Of a stretch of 64,000 bases of DNA, positions 54,806 through 64,000 are shown in pieces (within the stretch, counting starts at the first letter, position 1; each line of letters starts with the position of its first letter). Under the pieces are notes generated by a model. It saw only the letters and a program-made list of their open reading frames with translations. It was not told the origin of the DNA and searched no databases. The position numbers and the translations under genes were made by a program. This DNA comes from Anarhynchus alexandrinus. Taxonomy: Eukaryota > Chordata > Aves > Charadriiformes > Charadriidae. Location: NCBI GenBank assembly GCA_008711295.1, contig VUYV01000074.1:3824797-3888796 (forward strand), given 5' to 3'.

Positions 54806-55871
54806 AAAAGGTAAAGATAGTTCCCCTGGCACTGTACCATTTCCAAATGGGATTGTATCCCCTTTGAACATGGATGTTTCTCACGTTCCTTTCACTGACT
54901 CGCAAACTACTGAGCCAGCATATCATTAAGTACACATAATCACTGGGGTTGTGGGTCACTGCACAATTTCTTTAAACCAGATTCAATTCATTTGCATATC
55001 ATTTTCTATGCAGAAGAGCGACTCTGCGATGAGTAAGTTATCTGGGCACAATACACTCCCTGAATAAACAATCCGAGTAGCAGCCAACCGAGTGGCATGC
55101 TGCCTTCTGAGCAGCACACCTGAGGCTGGGAAGAGGATGTACCACTGAAACAAATCTCTACTTAAAAGATGGATATAGGGAACTAAAGCAGACACAATCC
55201 ATAGCCTAGGAAAGACACCTGATTTTTTTTTTAAAGCAACTTAATTCCTCTACTCTAATTTTATAAAATGAATACAGTACTGGTTACGAGTGATTGACTG
55301 ACAGCTCTAAAGATTGAACAGCTATGTTTTTACAGCACTGAGTAGCGCTGATCCTTCTTCTAAGTCAATAAAAAGCCTTCCTTAAATCATCCTAGTCTGT
55401 AAGTTATCGAACACCTTCCTCAGCGTGAAAGTCTATGCAAGTTGGAGGAATTCTTAGAATTCATCAATTCTTCACAGGCATTTAGTGAGTCCAAAGGAAG
55501 CAGAATTGGACTCGTGCAGCTGGGAGCACTGCGGTAGGACCAATAAAGACTCACCAACCACACCCTGCTGTAAAAGGCACTCAAAATTTAATGCAACAAA
55601 GCATCTTGAAATCTAGGTAACAGGTCCAGACTTCCCACCTCTTTTAGTAGTTGAGGGAACTCATTCAATAGTAGATGGAGATGAGGAGGAAAGAGGAATG
55701 GGAAAAAAATTCATCAGCGAGACTCCCGGGTCCCACTCTTGATCCTACAAAGAGTGATTCCTGTGACAAAATGACCACACTTTTTGGGCGAGAGCCATCT
55801 TTTGGGCTGGGCTTGCAGGTTAACTAATATATAGGATGGTCCAGCAAGCTACCACTCATCATAACTTGAGG

Positions 55872-55882
55872 AAAAAAAAAAA
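55872..55882 (+). repeat. Poly(A) tract, A11
   Basis: Short homopolymer in intron 1. Confidence 0.85.
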
Positions 55883-56697
55883 GGCAACTTTTTCCCTTTG
55901 AATATTTCAAGTTATGCTGTATTTCAGGTATTTTGCATGCTCTTTTGGCAACTGCTGTAAAATGGATCATTAATCAGTCTGGTTTTCACAGCCCAACCCA
56001 CGCATTGCAAATCTTGAAGCATTTTGCTAGTTAACTCTAGTCCTTGCCCTGTGAATCAGGAGTGCCGACAGCAATCCAGAGCAGTTATTCTTTCCCCTTT
56101 GTTGACAACAGTAAGTGGCCTTCTACAGTGAAAGGCTTTCCCTCTATTTCTTCTTGTTGTTCGCTTGAGTAGAAGTCACGTATCTCAACCTACAGACTAG
56201 AAGAGCAGCCCTCAGCTAGCTCTGACATCTTGCTGTAGAGTCATGACTGACAGACTTTGGATGTAGAGAAGGGGCTGCATGGAGAGACTAATCAACAAAC
56301 AAAATATTAATGTATATGGAAAACATGGGAGGATTACACAGGTTGATGATACATCCCGAAGAGCTGAGTAAAACAAGCACCACTCTTTTTTAACCACGAT
56401 ACTAATGGATACCTGAGAAAAGTACATGTTCACAGCAGCTTCTCAAACCAATCGCTGTTTTCTTACCTTAGTAGTGATTTATAGCAGTGAAAAAATAAAG
56501 GGAGATGTAAATAATAATCCTACTGAGAAATCACAGAGGGCCTACTCTTGCCAGGTACTGAGTTCTCACACCTACCAAGGACAGCTGAGAGCACAAAGCA
56601 TCGCTCAGAACTGAAACTGTGCATGGTGGGACTTCATTGTGGAAATGTAAGCAACACGTACACTTAGGCTGAAGTTTTCCACAAGGAACCAAGACTG

Positions 56698-56711
56698 CAC
56701 ACACACACACA
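56698..56711 (+). repeat. (CA)7 microsatellite
   Basis: Seven CA units followed by an A run, in intron 1 about 0.6 kb downstream of the exon 1A donor. It may be polymorphic. Confidence 0.95.
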
Positions 56712-57056
56712 AAAAGACAAAGAAAGGAAAAAGAGACTGCCCTAAAATGCATTTCTAGGTCCTTGCAAACTCCCTGTTAGGAGCAACAGTCGTGCAGCTG
56801 CCACCTGGAAAGCTTTCTGAGCTAATAAAATTCCCTATGCAACTCTGTTCAAGAAGTAGCACTTGATGGATCTAGTTATCAAATGACCACAATTCTAACT
56901 GATCCTCGGTTTATCGATTCCCTTGTCACTATGCAGAAAATAAGAGGAGGCTGTTTAAAAAGCATACGTACAGGGAGGTGGAAAAATGCAATTCTGGGTT
57001 AAGCTAGCACGGATTAAGCCACAAGGTCTCTCCTGCCGGAGGACCCACTTTGCTCA

Positions 57057-57513
<457 letters not shown>

Positions 57514-57656
57514 GGGCCCCCCCGCCCGCGCCGCTCCGCTCCGGGGGCGCCGCCCGGGCGCGCTGGGGCCGAGCCGCCGCCGCGCCCCGCGGGGACGGGG
57601 GACGGGGACACCCCGCTTAACGCGCTGCAGCCCCGAGTCCCGGCGCCGGGGAGGGC

Positions 57657-57725
57657 TCAGCCGGCCAGGCGGAGCAGGGCGCCCGGGCTAACAACCATGG
57701 CTGGCCGCCGGACCCCGCCGCCCAT
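57657..57725 (-). CDS. Upstream ORF in FGF12A leader, 22 codons
   Basis: The frame runs from ATG at 57725 to TGA at 57657 and is fully upstream of the FGF12A start. It contains a second in-frame ATG at 57699 in a good context (GCCATGG). The peptide starts MGGGVRRPAMVVSPG and resembles nothing known to me. If the mRNA includes this segment, ribosomes would meet it before the overlapping uORF at 57513. It is supported only by sequence position. Confidence 0.25.
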   Translation of the reverse strand: MGGGVRRPAMVVSPGALLRLAG

Positions 57726-57996
57726 GGGTCTGTCCCCGGGGGAGCGCAAATCCCGGCGGGGGCGGCCGTCGGCGAGACCCCCGGGCCGGGCTGGCGGCGC
57801 CCCCCGCGCCTTGTAAATCCGGGAGGCGGCTGTCCCGCTTGCAAAAGGTCCGCCGGCGGCAGCTGTGTCCAAAGGGGGAAGGGGATGGGGGGCGCGGAGA
57901 GGATCCGCGGGTCCCTGCGGCGCGGTGCCGCTCCGCTCCGGGCGCAGGCGGCGGCGCTTCTCCCCGCTGGCCGCCCTCCGGTGAGGGGCCGTGGGA

Positions 57997-58003
57997 TGAG
58001 TCA
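57997..58003 (+). promoter_or_regulatory. AP-1-type motif TGAGTCA
   Basis: A perfect TGAGTCA heptamer lies in the CpG island about 0.5 kb upstream of the FGF12A ATG. It is the consensus for FOS/JUN dimers. A single 7-mer can occur by chance, so function is uncertain. Confidence 0.3.
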
Positions 58004-58078
58004 GAGCCCCCCCGGCCCGCGGCCAGCCCCGGCCCCAGCGCGGTGGCTCCGAGGCGCGGCGCGGCGGTGCGCGCACAT
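58001..58078 (-). CDS. Upstream ORF in FGF12A leader, 25 codons
   Basis: The frame starts at ATG 58078 and stops at TGA 58003-58001. The stop codon overlaps the TGAGTCA AP-1-type motif on the other strand. The peptide is rich in Arg, Ala and Gly, as expected from GC-rich leader sequence, and carries no recognised domain. It is meaningful only if transcription begins upstream of 58078, which the sequence does not settle. Confidence 0.2.
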   Translation of the reverse strand: MCAHRRAAPRSHRAGAGAGRGPGGL

Positions 58079-58111
58079 GGACGCGGCTCCGCTCCGCTCC
58101 CGCGGCCGGGC

Positions 58112-58132
58112 TCAGGGCGAGCCGCGCTGCAT
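58112..58132 (-). CDS. Short upstream ORF (six codons) in FGF12A leader
   Basis: ATG at 58132 is followed by five codons and TGA (M-Q-R-G-S-P-stop). The context has A at -3 and C at +4, so it is moderate. It is the most distal uORF before the assembly gap. Its relevance depends on an unknown transcription start. Confidence 0.2.
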   Translation of the reverse strand: MQRGSP

Positions 58133-58242
58133 TTCTGTTTGCACTCCTCCTCTTCCTCTCTTCCCCCTCTCCCCACTCCGCTCGCACAGAGAGGGCGGGA
58201 GGGGGAAAGAAAAAGCAGCAACAGAAAAAAGCTCCAGGCCAG

Positions 58243-58267
58243 CAAACAAACAAACAAACAAAAAAAA
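58243..58267 (+). repeat. (CAAA)5 plus A run at the gap edge
   Basis: Five CAAA units run into an A run 23 bases left of the assembly gap. On the FGF12 strand this is (TTTG)n. It is a sharp AT-rich island within the CpG island, just upstream of the probable leader. Confidence 0.95.
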
Positions 58268-58290
58268 GAGGCGATACGATAAAATTAAAT

Positions 58291-58882
58291 NNNNNNNNNN
58301 NNNNNNNNNNNNNNNNNNNNNNNNNNNNNNNNNNNNNNNNNNNNNNNNNNNNNNNNNNNNNNNNNNNNNNNNNNNNNNNNNNNNNNNNNNNNNNNNNNNN
58401 NNNNNNNNNNNNNNNNNNNNNNNNNNNNNNNNNNNNNNNNNNNNNNNNNNNNNNNNNNNNNNNNNNNNNNNNNNNNNNNNNNNNNNNNNNNNNNNNNNNN
58501 NNNNNNNNNNNNNNNNNNNNNNNNNNNNNNNNNNNNNNNNNNNNNNNNNNNNNNNNNNNNNNNNNNNNNNNNNNNNNNNNNNNNNNNNNNNNNNNNNNNN
58601 NNNNNNNNNNNNNNNNNNNNNNNNNNNNNNNNNNNNNNNNNNNNNNNNNNNNNNNNNNNNNNNNNNNNNNNNNNNNNNNNNNNNNNNNNNNNNNNNNNNN
58701 NNNNNNNNNNNNNNNNNNNNNNNNNNNNNNNNNNNNNNNNNNNNNNNNNNNNNNNNNNNNNNNNNNNNNNNNNNNNNNNNNNNNNNNNNNNNNNNNNNNN
58801 NNNNNNNNNNNNNNNNNNNNNNNNNNNNNNNNNNNNNNNNNNNNNNNNNNNNNNNNNNNNNNNNNNNNNNNNNNNNNNNNNN
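58291..58882. other. Assembly gap, 592 N
   Basis: This is an unbroken run of N inside the CpG island. The right edge is an extreme C-rich string (C6-G-C7-T-C9-type), typical of GC-rich sequence lost in sequencing. The gap may hold part of the FGF12A core promoter or leader. Open frames crossing it are meaningless. Confidence 1.
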
Positions 58883-59550
58883 CCCCCCGCCCCCCCTCCC
58901 CCCCCACGGAGGCCCACGCCGCGCGGGGCTGCTGCCAAAGCGGCGGGGAGCGCCGCGGCGGGTGGGTGCCGGGCGGGAGCTGGGGCTCCGGGCTCGGGGA
59001 GAATTGCAGCTGCTCCCGCTCACCCTCCTCTACGCAATCCTACGTGATCGAGGTTCGGATGAGAAAAATCACGCAGAGAGAGCGAAGCAACTGCAGCTCC
59101 CGCGGCGGCTCTGCCCCTTCGCCCGGGCAGCCCCCGGGCCGGCCCGCCGCCCCCGCGGGGAACCGGGCTTCCCTCGGAGCCGCAGCCCCGCCCGTCCCCT
59201 CCGGGGGGAGCCGCCTGCGACTTGCGCAGCCACCCCGGCCATTGCTGTAGGTGCCCGAGCACCTCCAGCAGCGTCAGCAGCATCTCCAACGGCTTTCCCT
59301 GCTTCTCCATGCAAGCACAGACAGGGCGACAGCCCCCGCCCGGCACCCCGAGGGCTGCGCTGCCGGAGAAGGGGGGTCGGTGCCCCGTCGGGGGAGGCTG
59401 GAAGCCGGCCGCAGCAGTGGGCAGCTCCAGGCTGCCCCTGGTACGAGCGGTCCCCAAGGCAGACCACCAGTTCATCGGCAAGTGCTCTGCTCGGGGCAAC
59501 CCGCATCAGCTGGGCCGGCCGCCTCGCATCTCCAGCCGCAAACCTGCACC
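58883..59550. promoter_or_regulatory. Distal half of the CpG island, upstream of FGF12A
   Basis: This is GC-rich, CpG-rich sequence right of the gap, lying 5' of FGF12A in gene orientation. The open frames here are long because stop codons are rare in GC-rich DNA; none has a known domain. It may hold upstream promoter sequence or the start of a divergent non-coding transcript. Neither is shown by the sequence. Confidence 0.5.
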
Positions 59551-59943
59551 GAACAGCATTTAAGATGCAGAAATCTGTCTCTGGTTATCCAGATGAGCAA
59601 CTGCTGTTGCTGCCATGAGAACGGTGCTCTCCACATTTCAGGTTCAAGTTACAGCTAACGAGTGTATGTACAGAAGGTGGGGAGCGTACAGCGGTCGGGG
59701 TGGAAGGGAGAGGGGATCTCGGCTGGGAAGAGGAGACCTGCCCCAGCTATGCTTTGGCAAGGACCAGTGGCAGGATGAGACTGAATCCAGCCCTGAAGCT
59801 GTAGGGGTGAAGCATGTACCCAGGTGAAGAAGGCACTTTAAACCAGTTGGTGACACCCCCTGGGAATTACCAACTTCAACTAAATAATCTTTGTAACTAC
59901 TTCATTGCAAGAACTTCAGCTCTAAACTATTATAGTGTATTGC

Positions 59944-59957
59944 AAAAAAAAAAAAAA
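59944..59957 (+). repeat. Poly(A) tract, A14
   Basis: Plain homopolymer right of the CpG island. No retrocopy is recognised. Confidence 0.9.
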
Positions 59958-61309
59958 GGCAACTGAAAAAAACACCCACTATGTCCATAAAGATTAACTA
60001 AACTCTGGCATTACTTCCTGATTTCACTCTTAATCCCTATGCATGCCAAAATGAGGTGGAATCAGGTTCTCCAGAAGAGAACAGGGGAGGAAGATATTCA
60101 AAACCATTTGGGAGATATAAATGTTTGGCTGTTGATCTCTTTTTAACTGCTGCCAACTTTTTTGAGCAGATTTCACTGTCCCAATCAATAAAGATTTTTC
60201 TTCCCTTTCCTGTAACTAAAATGCTTCATATTTTAATTTTCTCTGCCAGATTATTTCACTTGACATCAAAGAATGTTGCAGTACAAGGTACAGGCATGGC
60301 CTAAAGAAAGCTGTTTGCAATCAAAGAATCACTGTCTGAACTGCCAGTGAATTATCCAAAGCTTCATCTTCAAAGGATGTGAGCAAATCTGATATCTTCC
60401 CAAGAAAGAGGTTTTTCCATCCATATATAAAGATACTTTTTTTGCCTGTAGTCTTCAAATCTCCGGTGAAAGAATGCTGTTTTATACCCCCTCATATTAG
60501 ATAAGTTTCAGTTATTTTGACATGCAACTAATTTGTTTTCTTGTGTAGCTGTAAACTAGGAGCAGCAGCTCTGCACTTAGAAATGATCCTAATCAGTGAT
60601 AAAGTTGGTGACAGGGTTTTTTTCTTGTGATTTGTGCATCTGAAAAGAGAGCTGCTGCAACTCTTAAGAAGAAATGCTTCTCCCAGGTCTCTGTCTCTGC
60701 AGTAATGGAATTAAATTAAAGCAGAGCTTGTGAAACTGAATATAATGTTGCATTTGCTAACACGCAGGTCTGTTTTTATTTATAGATGGCCAAGGAGTCC
60801 ACGGGGTTTGGTTCTGAACATGGGCACAGTGCCATGAACTCCTGGTGACATTACTGGCACACGCATCTGCTCTGCACCACTCCGGACCATGCCCCAACTT
60901 CACAAAGTTTTCTGAACAACCCATGCTTTTACAAACACCAAGCAAGCCCAGAGTGGGCTTGAGCTGGAGAACTGAAGGCCGTTCTCATCATGCACTGCAG
61001 CTCTCCTGCACTGTCATTCTTGCAGGTGAAACATTACCTCAGGTGGACTGCCAAGTGAAACAGAAAAGCCTCCATATGCTTTGGTTTCTGCCATTGGAAG
61101 TTCTCTCCTTCAGCTTCCATTTGGGTAAACAAGGCCCAAAACATCCCCCATTTTCATCTGTATCAGCTGCTCCTCTTTGAGGGCAGTGCAGCCTACGCTG
61201 TTCCGTACCAACCCCCGCTGAACCCAGGGGCGGCATTCCTTGCTGCCGCCAATGGAAACGGAATTGTTTGACCAAACTGGGCCAAGATGGCATTTTTCCT
61301 TAAGGCACA

Positions 61310-61383
61310 TTTTTTTTTTTTACATATTTTTCTATCTATATTTAATATAATATAATAATCTCTATACTATATAATTATTAAGG
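61310..61383 (+). repeat. T12 plus AT-rich low-complexity tract
   Basis: A T12 run leads into TATTTAATATAATATAATAA and similar sequence, almost free of G and C for 70 bases. It is simple AT-rich DNA. Confidence 0.9.
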
Positions 61384-62249
61384 CAATTTTTCTCCCCTGC
61401 CTCTTCTCCCCTGGGCTCCCTCCTCACCACCAGCCCCAGTCAGGAAAGCTGCACAGTGCGCTCTTTGAAGAGGGAAGGAGAGAATAGCACTGATTCACAA
61501 AATGAAAAAGCAAGATAGCGTTTTGATCACGCTGGAGAGACATACCAACGGTCCTCCTGCAGTTTGCGGAGAAAGGCCCCATCCTGCACAGAGGAGCAGG
61601 CAGAGGGTCAGACTCCCCATGGCTGGTGGAGAATCAGACTCTCAACACTTACTAAATATCCCCACCCCACCCTAAGGCCTGCAGGAGCCCGTGCATGAGG
61701 CACTTGCTATGGAAGGAGGGCGATAGAAACGTTTCAAGACACTGTCATTTCTGAGGTTTTGTTCATTTCATAAATAAACTCTTCTGTCCACAGCGATGAG
61801 GTTTGAAACGAAGGCCTGGCTGAATTTCAGGGCTTTGGTGGCTCGAACAGAGAAGAGATCTAGAATTGTATTCTGCTACCTTCCTAAACAGAGCGATCTA
61901 TCTAGGTCAAAACGGAGGTTATTGGCACCTTTCCTTAGTGAAGTGCAATAATTCCCGCAGGGTTGCTAACAGAATATCCTGTTTATTTTTCATGGAGCCT
62001 TCATAAGCCATGGGCTATGTTCTGTAGATTCAGTCATTAGGCGTATCTCTGCTTTCCTAATTCTGTACACACGGAGCTAACTACAGACAGAAGGGTATGC
62101 AGGTTTTTTGCTGATTTGTCTGCGTAGCTACTGAAAAGGCATACGTGAAACTCAAGGAAAAGATTTAAATTTAATACCACTTTTAAATGTATATGCGTAT
62201 TGCTGTAGTTGAATGGGGAAAAAGAAAGATGCCTGGCTCTGGCCAATAA

Positions 62250-62960
62250 TTATGAATGGCCTAATTCACCATTTTACAGCAGCATAGCAACAAATCTCTT
62301 CCAATAGGAAGGCACTGTTGAGCTTGAAAGTCTGCATGCAGACACCTCTCAAGAATTGTACCCAATTTCCACGCTGTGTAAATTACATCAAAAATGTGCA
62401 TTGCCAGGGCTGCTTATTAAGCAGAATTAAGCCCATATCCATGTTTTATTAACTTTATTCTTTACAAGGTAGCCCCTTGTTGCATGTCTAGCGTAATTAA
62501 AATTCACGCCGCTTTGGCATTCCCCAGTCTTTCTGCGTGGGTGGACTTTTTTTTTAAAAAAAAACCATGCCTGGGTAACCTGATAAAGAAAAGAAAAGAC
62601 CTTACAGGATTTTTGCTCATTTTATGCGCAGGGTAATTCTGTTTACAATGCATGGTTTTATATCTATGTTTGGATGCCTAATAAGAATTCACATGGCCAC
62701 TTAAAAATATGCTGTTCAGGGAGAGAGATCTGGCCCTAAAACGGCAGCGGAGAAGGAAAACTGGCTGGCTTTCTGGGCTTTTCTCGCGCAGCTGAGCGCT
62801 GAGCTGACTAGGCCTTTTAATAAACACAGAAGAGCCTGCATCATCTGATTGCTGTATTAAAATAATTTATTTAATGGGCCCCTCACCCCCTTTTTTGGCT
62901 TCAAAGATTCAATTAAAACAAAATTTGCAACTCATCACGAGGAGTATTCATTAGCCTACC
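62250..62960. other. Candidate conserved non-coding block upstream of FGF12A
   Basis: This is the strongest block of this kind in the window. It contains CCAATAATTATGAATGGCCT, GCTTATTAAGCAGAATTAAG, GCGTAATTAAAATTCACGCC and ATTAAAATAATTTATTTAAT, with other TAAT/ATTA cores over 700 bp and no recognised repeat. It lies about 5 kb upstream of the FGF12A start in gene orientation. If the distal B-isoform promoter is further right, this block lies inside a larger FGF12 intron. Confidence 0.28.
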
Positions 62961-64000
62961 CAGTGTCTTTCAAAACAGCTCTAGCCTGGGGGAGAAGTTG
63001 GGCTTGTCTGTGTCTTAAAGCAAGTGGCAGGTAAGCAGTCATGCAGATTGCAGAGTGAAACCCCTGCTGCAAAAATGGGGCCACAAGCAGCACCAACACA
63101 ACAAAACCAACTGGAGCCCAGAAAAAGAAATAATTCTACTCAGATTTCATATGTTCATATATAATTTTTTTTCCATTTTACGAGAGTATTTCTACTTAAC
63201 AGAAGGTTTTATTTCTCCTCAGGAACTTGTTGCCTACAGCAGGTGGAGGCAGGGGAACCCGAGAAAGCTTTGCTTCACTGAAGGTGACTGTGGCTGTCTA
63301 GGAATGAAAACGCCATGATGCATTTTTCTTCAAGAAGCCTCACATATGGATGAATAGACTTTGTCTCCTGGGTTCTGGAAGCACCTGCTGGAAATGGCAG
63401 GATGGGACACCATCTAGGGTTGATTCTGCTGCCTACATCTTGGTGCAAAGGTTGTCTCCCCAAAATGAAGCCTGGAAAGGTGTAGATAGTGGGGTGGGAT
63501 CTGAAGCCATTCCCACATATGAAGAGAGACCTCACTGCAGATAGGTCAGTGCCTGTCCCGCATGGCTCTAGATGGGTTCATCTCAAAGCTGCTGTTACCA
63601 CCCCACCCCAACAATCCTGTTCATCAGCCATTCCGACATTGCCTTCCCCAACAGGATCAGGTCATGAAAAACTGCTGTCCTTGCAATGATGTGCTTCAGT
63701 TGTGGCTTCATTAGTGTCAGGAGTCCAAGGGAAAGAGCCTGGAAACACCTGCTCACCGACAGCTCCCACACAGCACTTCAGTCGTTAGGGCAACGCAGGG
63801 AGGAGGCCTCACTGAAGGGTCTCAAATCAAGGAGCACTGAGAAGATAGGTACTCTACTTGCAGATAACCTTGTACAAGGTAGAGCTAAGAGCCCTCTTCC
63901 TGAGCAAGGGACACACAGCCAACCAGCAGCTCCGGGCTTAGAAGCACCCACCTAAGCATATCTCCTTACTGTACTACAGCTGCTGAATTTGAAAGACAGG

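Larger units (their letters stand above)
59551..64000. other. Upstream flank of FGF12A, no gene seen
   Basis: This stretch is right of the CpG island and 5' of FGF12A in gene orientation. It contains two simple-repeat tracts, near 59.95 and 61.3 kb, and one AT-rich regulatory candidate at 62.25-62.96 kb. No frame has a recognisable domain. The B-isoform start exon of FGF12, which encodes the very short MESK N-terminus, is not identifiable here. Four codons are too few to find without the spliced transcript, so absence cannot be proved. Confidence 0.6.

Noticed and set aside
57657..59618. Very long open frames crossing 58291-58882 on both strands
   Set aside because: They run through the N gap, so the apparent length is an artefact.

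Overview
This 64 kb window is vertebrate nuclear DNA, almost certainly from a bird. The two best-preserved interspersed repeats are 3' ends of CR1 LINEs, with the typical avian terminal octamer repeats. Repeat density is low, there are no Alu/L1/B-type SINEs, and a GC-rich promoter is interrupted by an assembly gap. I cannot name the species.

The only protein-coding gene I can support is FGF12 (fibroblast growth factor homologous factor 1), on the minus strand. Two exons are visible. The first coding exon of the long 'A' isoform is at 57305-57503 (66 codons plus 1 nt, donor GTGAGT). The shared second coding exon is at 35840-35950 (111 bp, acceptor TTTTTTGCAG, donor GTAAGA). They join in phase to give ...RRRP-EPQLKG.... 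The remaining core exons lie beyond position 1, and the short 'B' isoform start exon is not seen.

Layout, left to right: 1-35839 is the 5' part of intron 2. It holds decayed CR1/L3 LINE pieces, two or three MIR-type CORE-SINE remnants, simple repeats and several AT-rich blocks that look like candidate conserved non-coding elements. 35840-35950 is exon 2. 35951-57304 is intron 1, with a CR1 3' end at 37.8 kb, an old CR1/L3 3' end at 46.5 kb and a MIR at 54.7 kb. About 57.04-59.55 kb is a CpG island holding exon 1A, its presumptive 5' leader and a 592-base run of N (58291-58882). 59.55-64 kb is upstream flank or intron, with one AT-rich block near 62.3-63.0 kb that looks like a regulatory candidate.

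Most long open frames in the window are chance frames in intron, antisense frames in the CpG island, or frames carried through the N run. I found no convincing tRNA, rRNA, CRISPR, prokaryotic operon or retrovirus, and no undescribed multi-gene system. The observations most worth following are local to FGF12: a Gly-to-Glu change in exon 2, an upstream ATG that opens a 53-codon frame overlapping the start of the FGF12A coding sequence, a chain of upstream ORFs, and a tandem in-frame splice donor at exon 1A. All family identifications come from memory of the families, with no database search.
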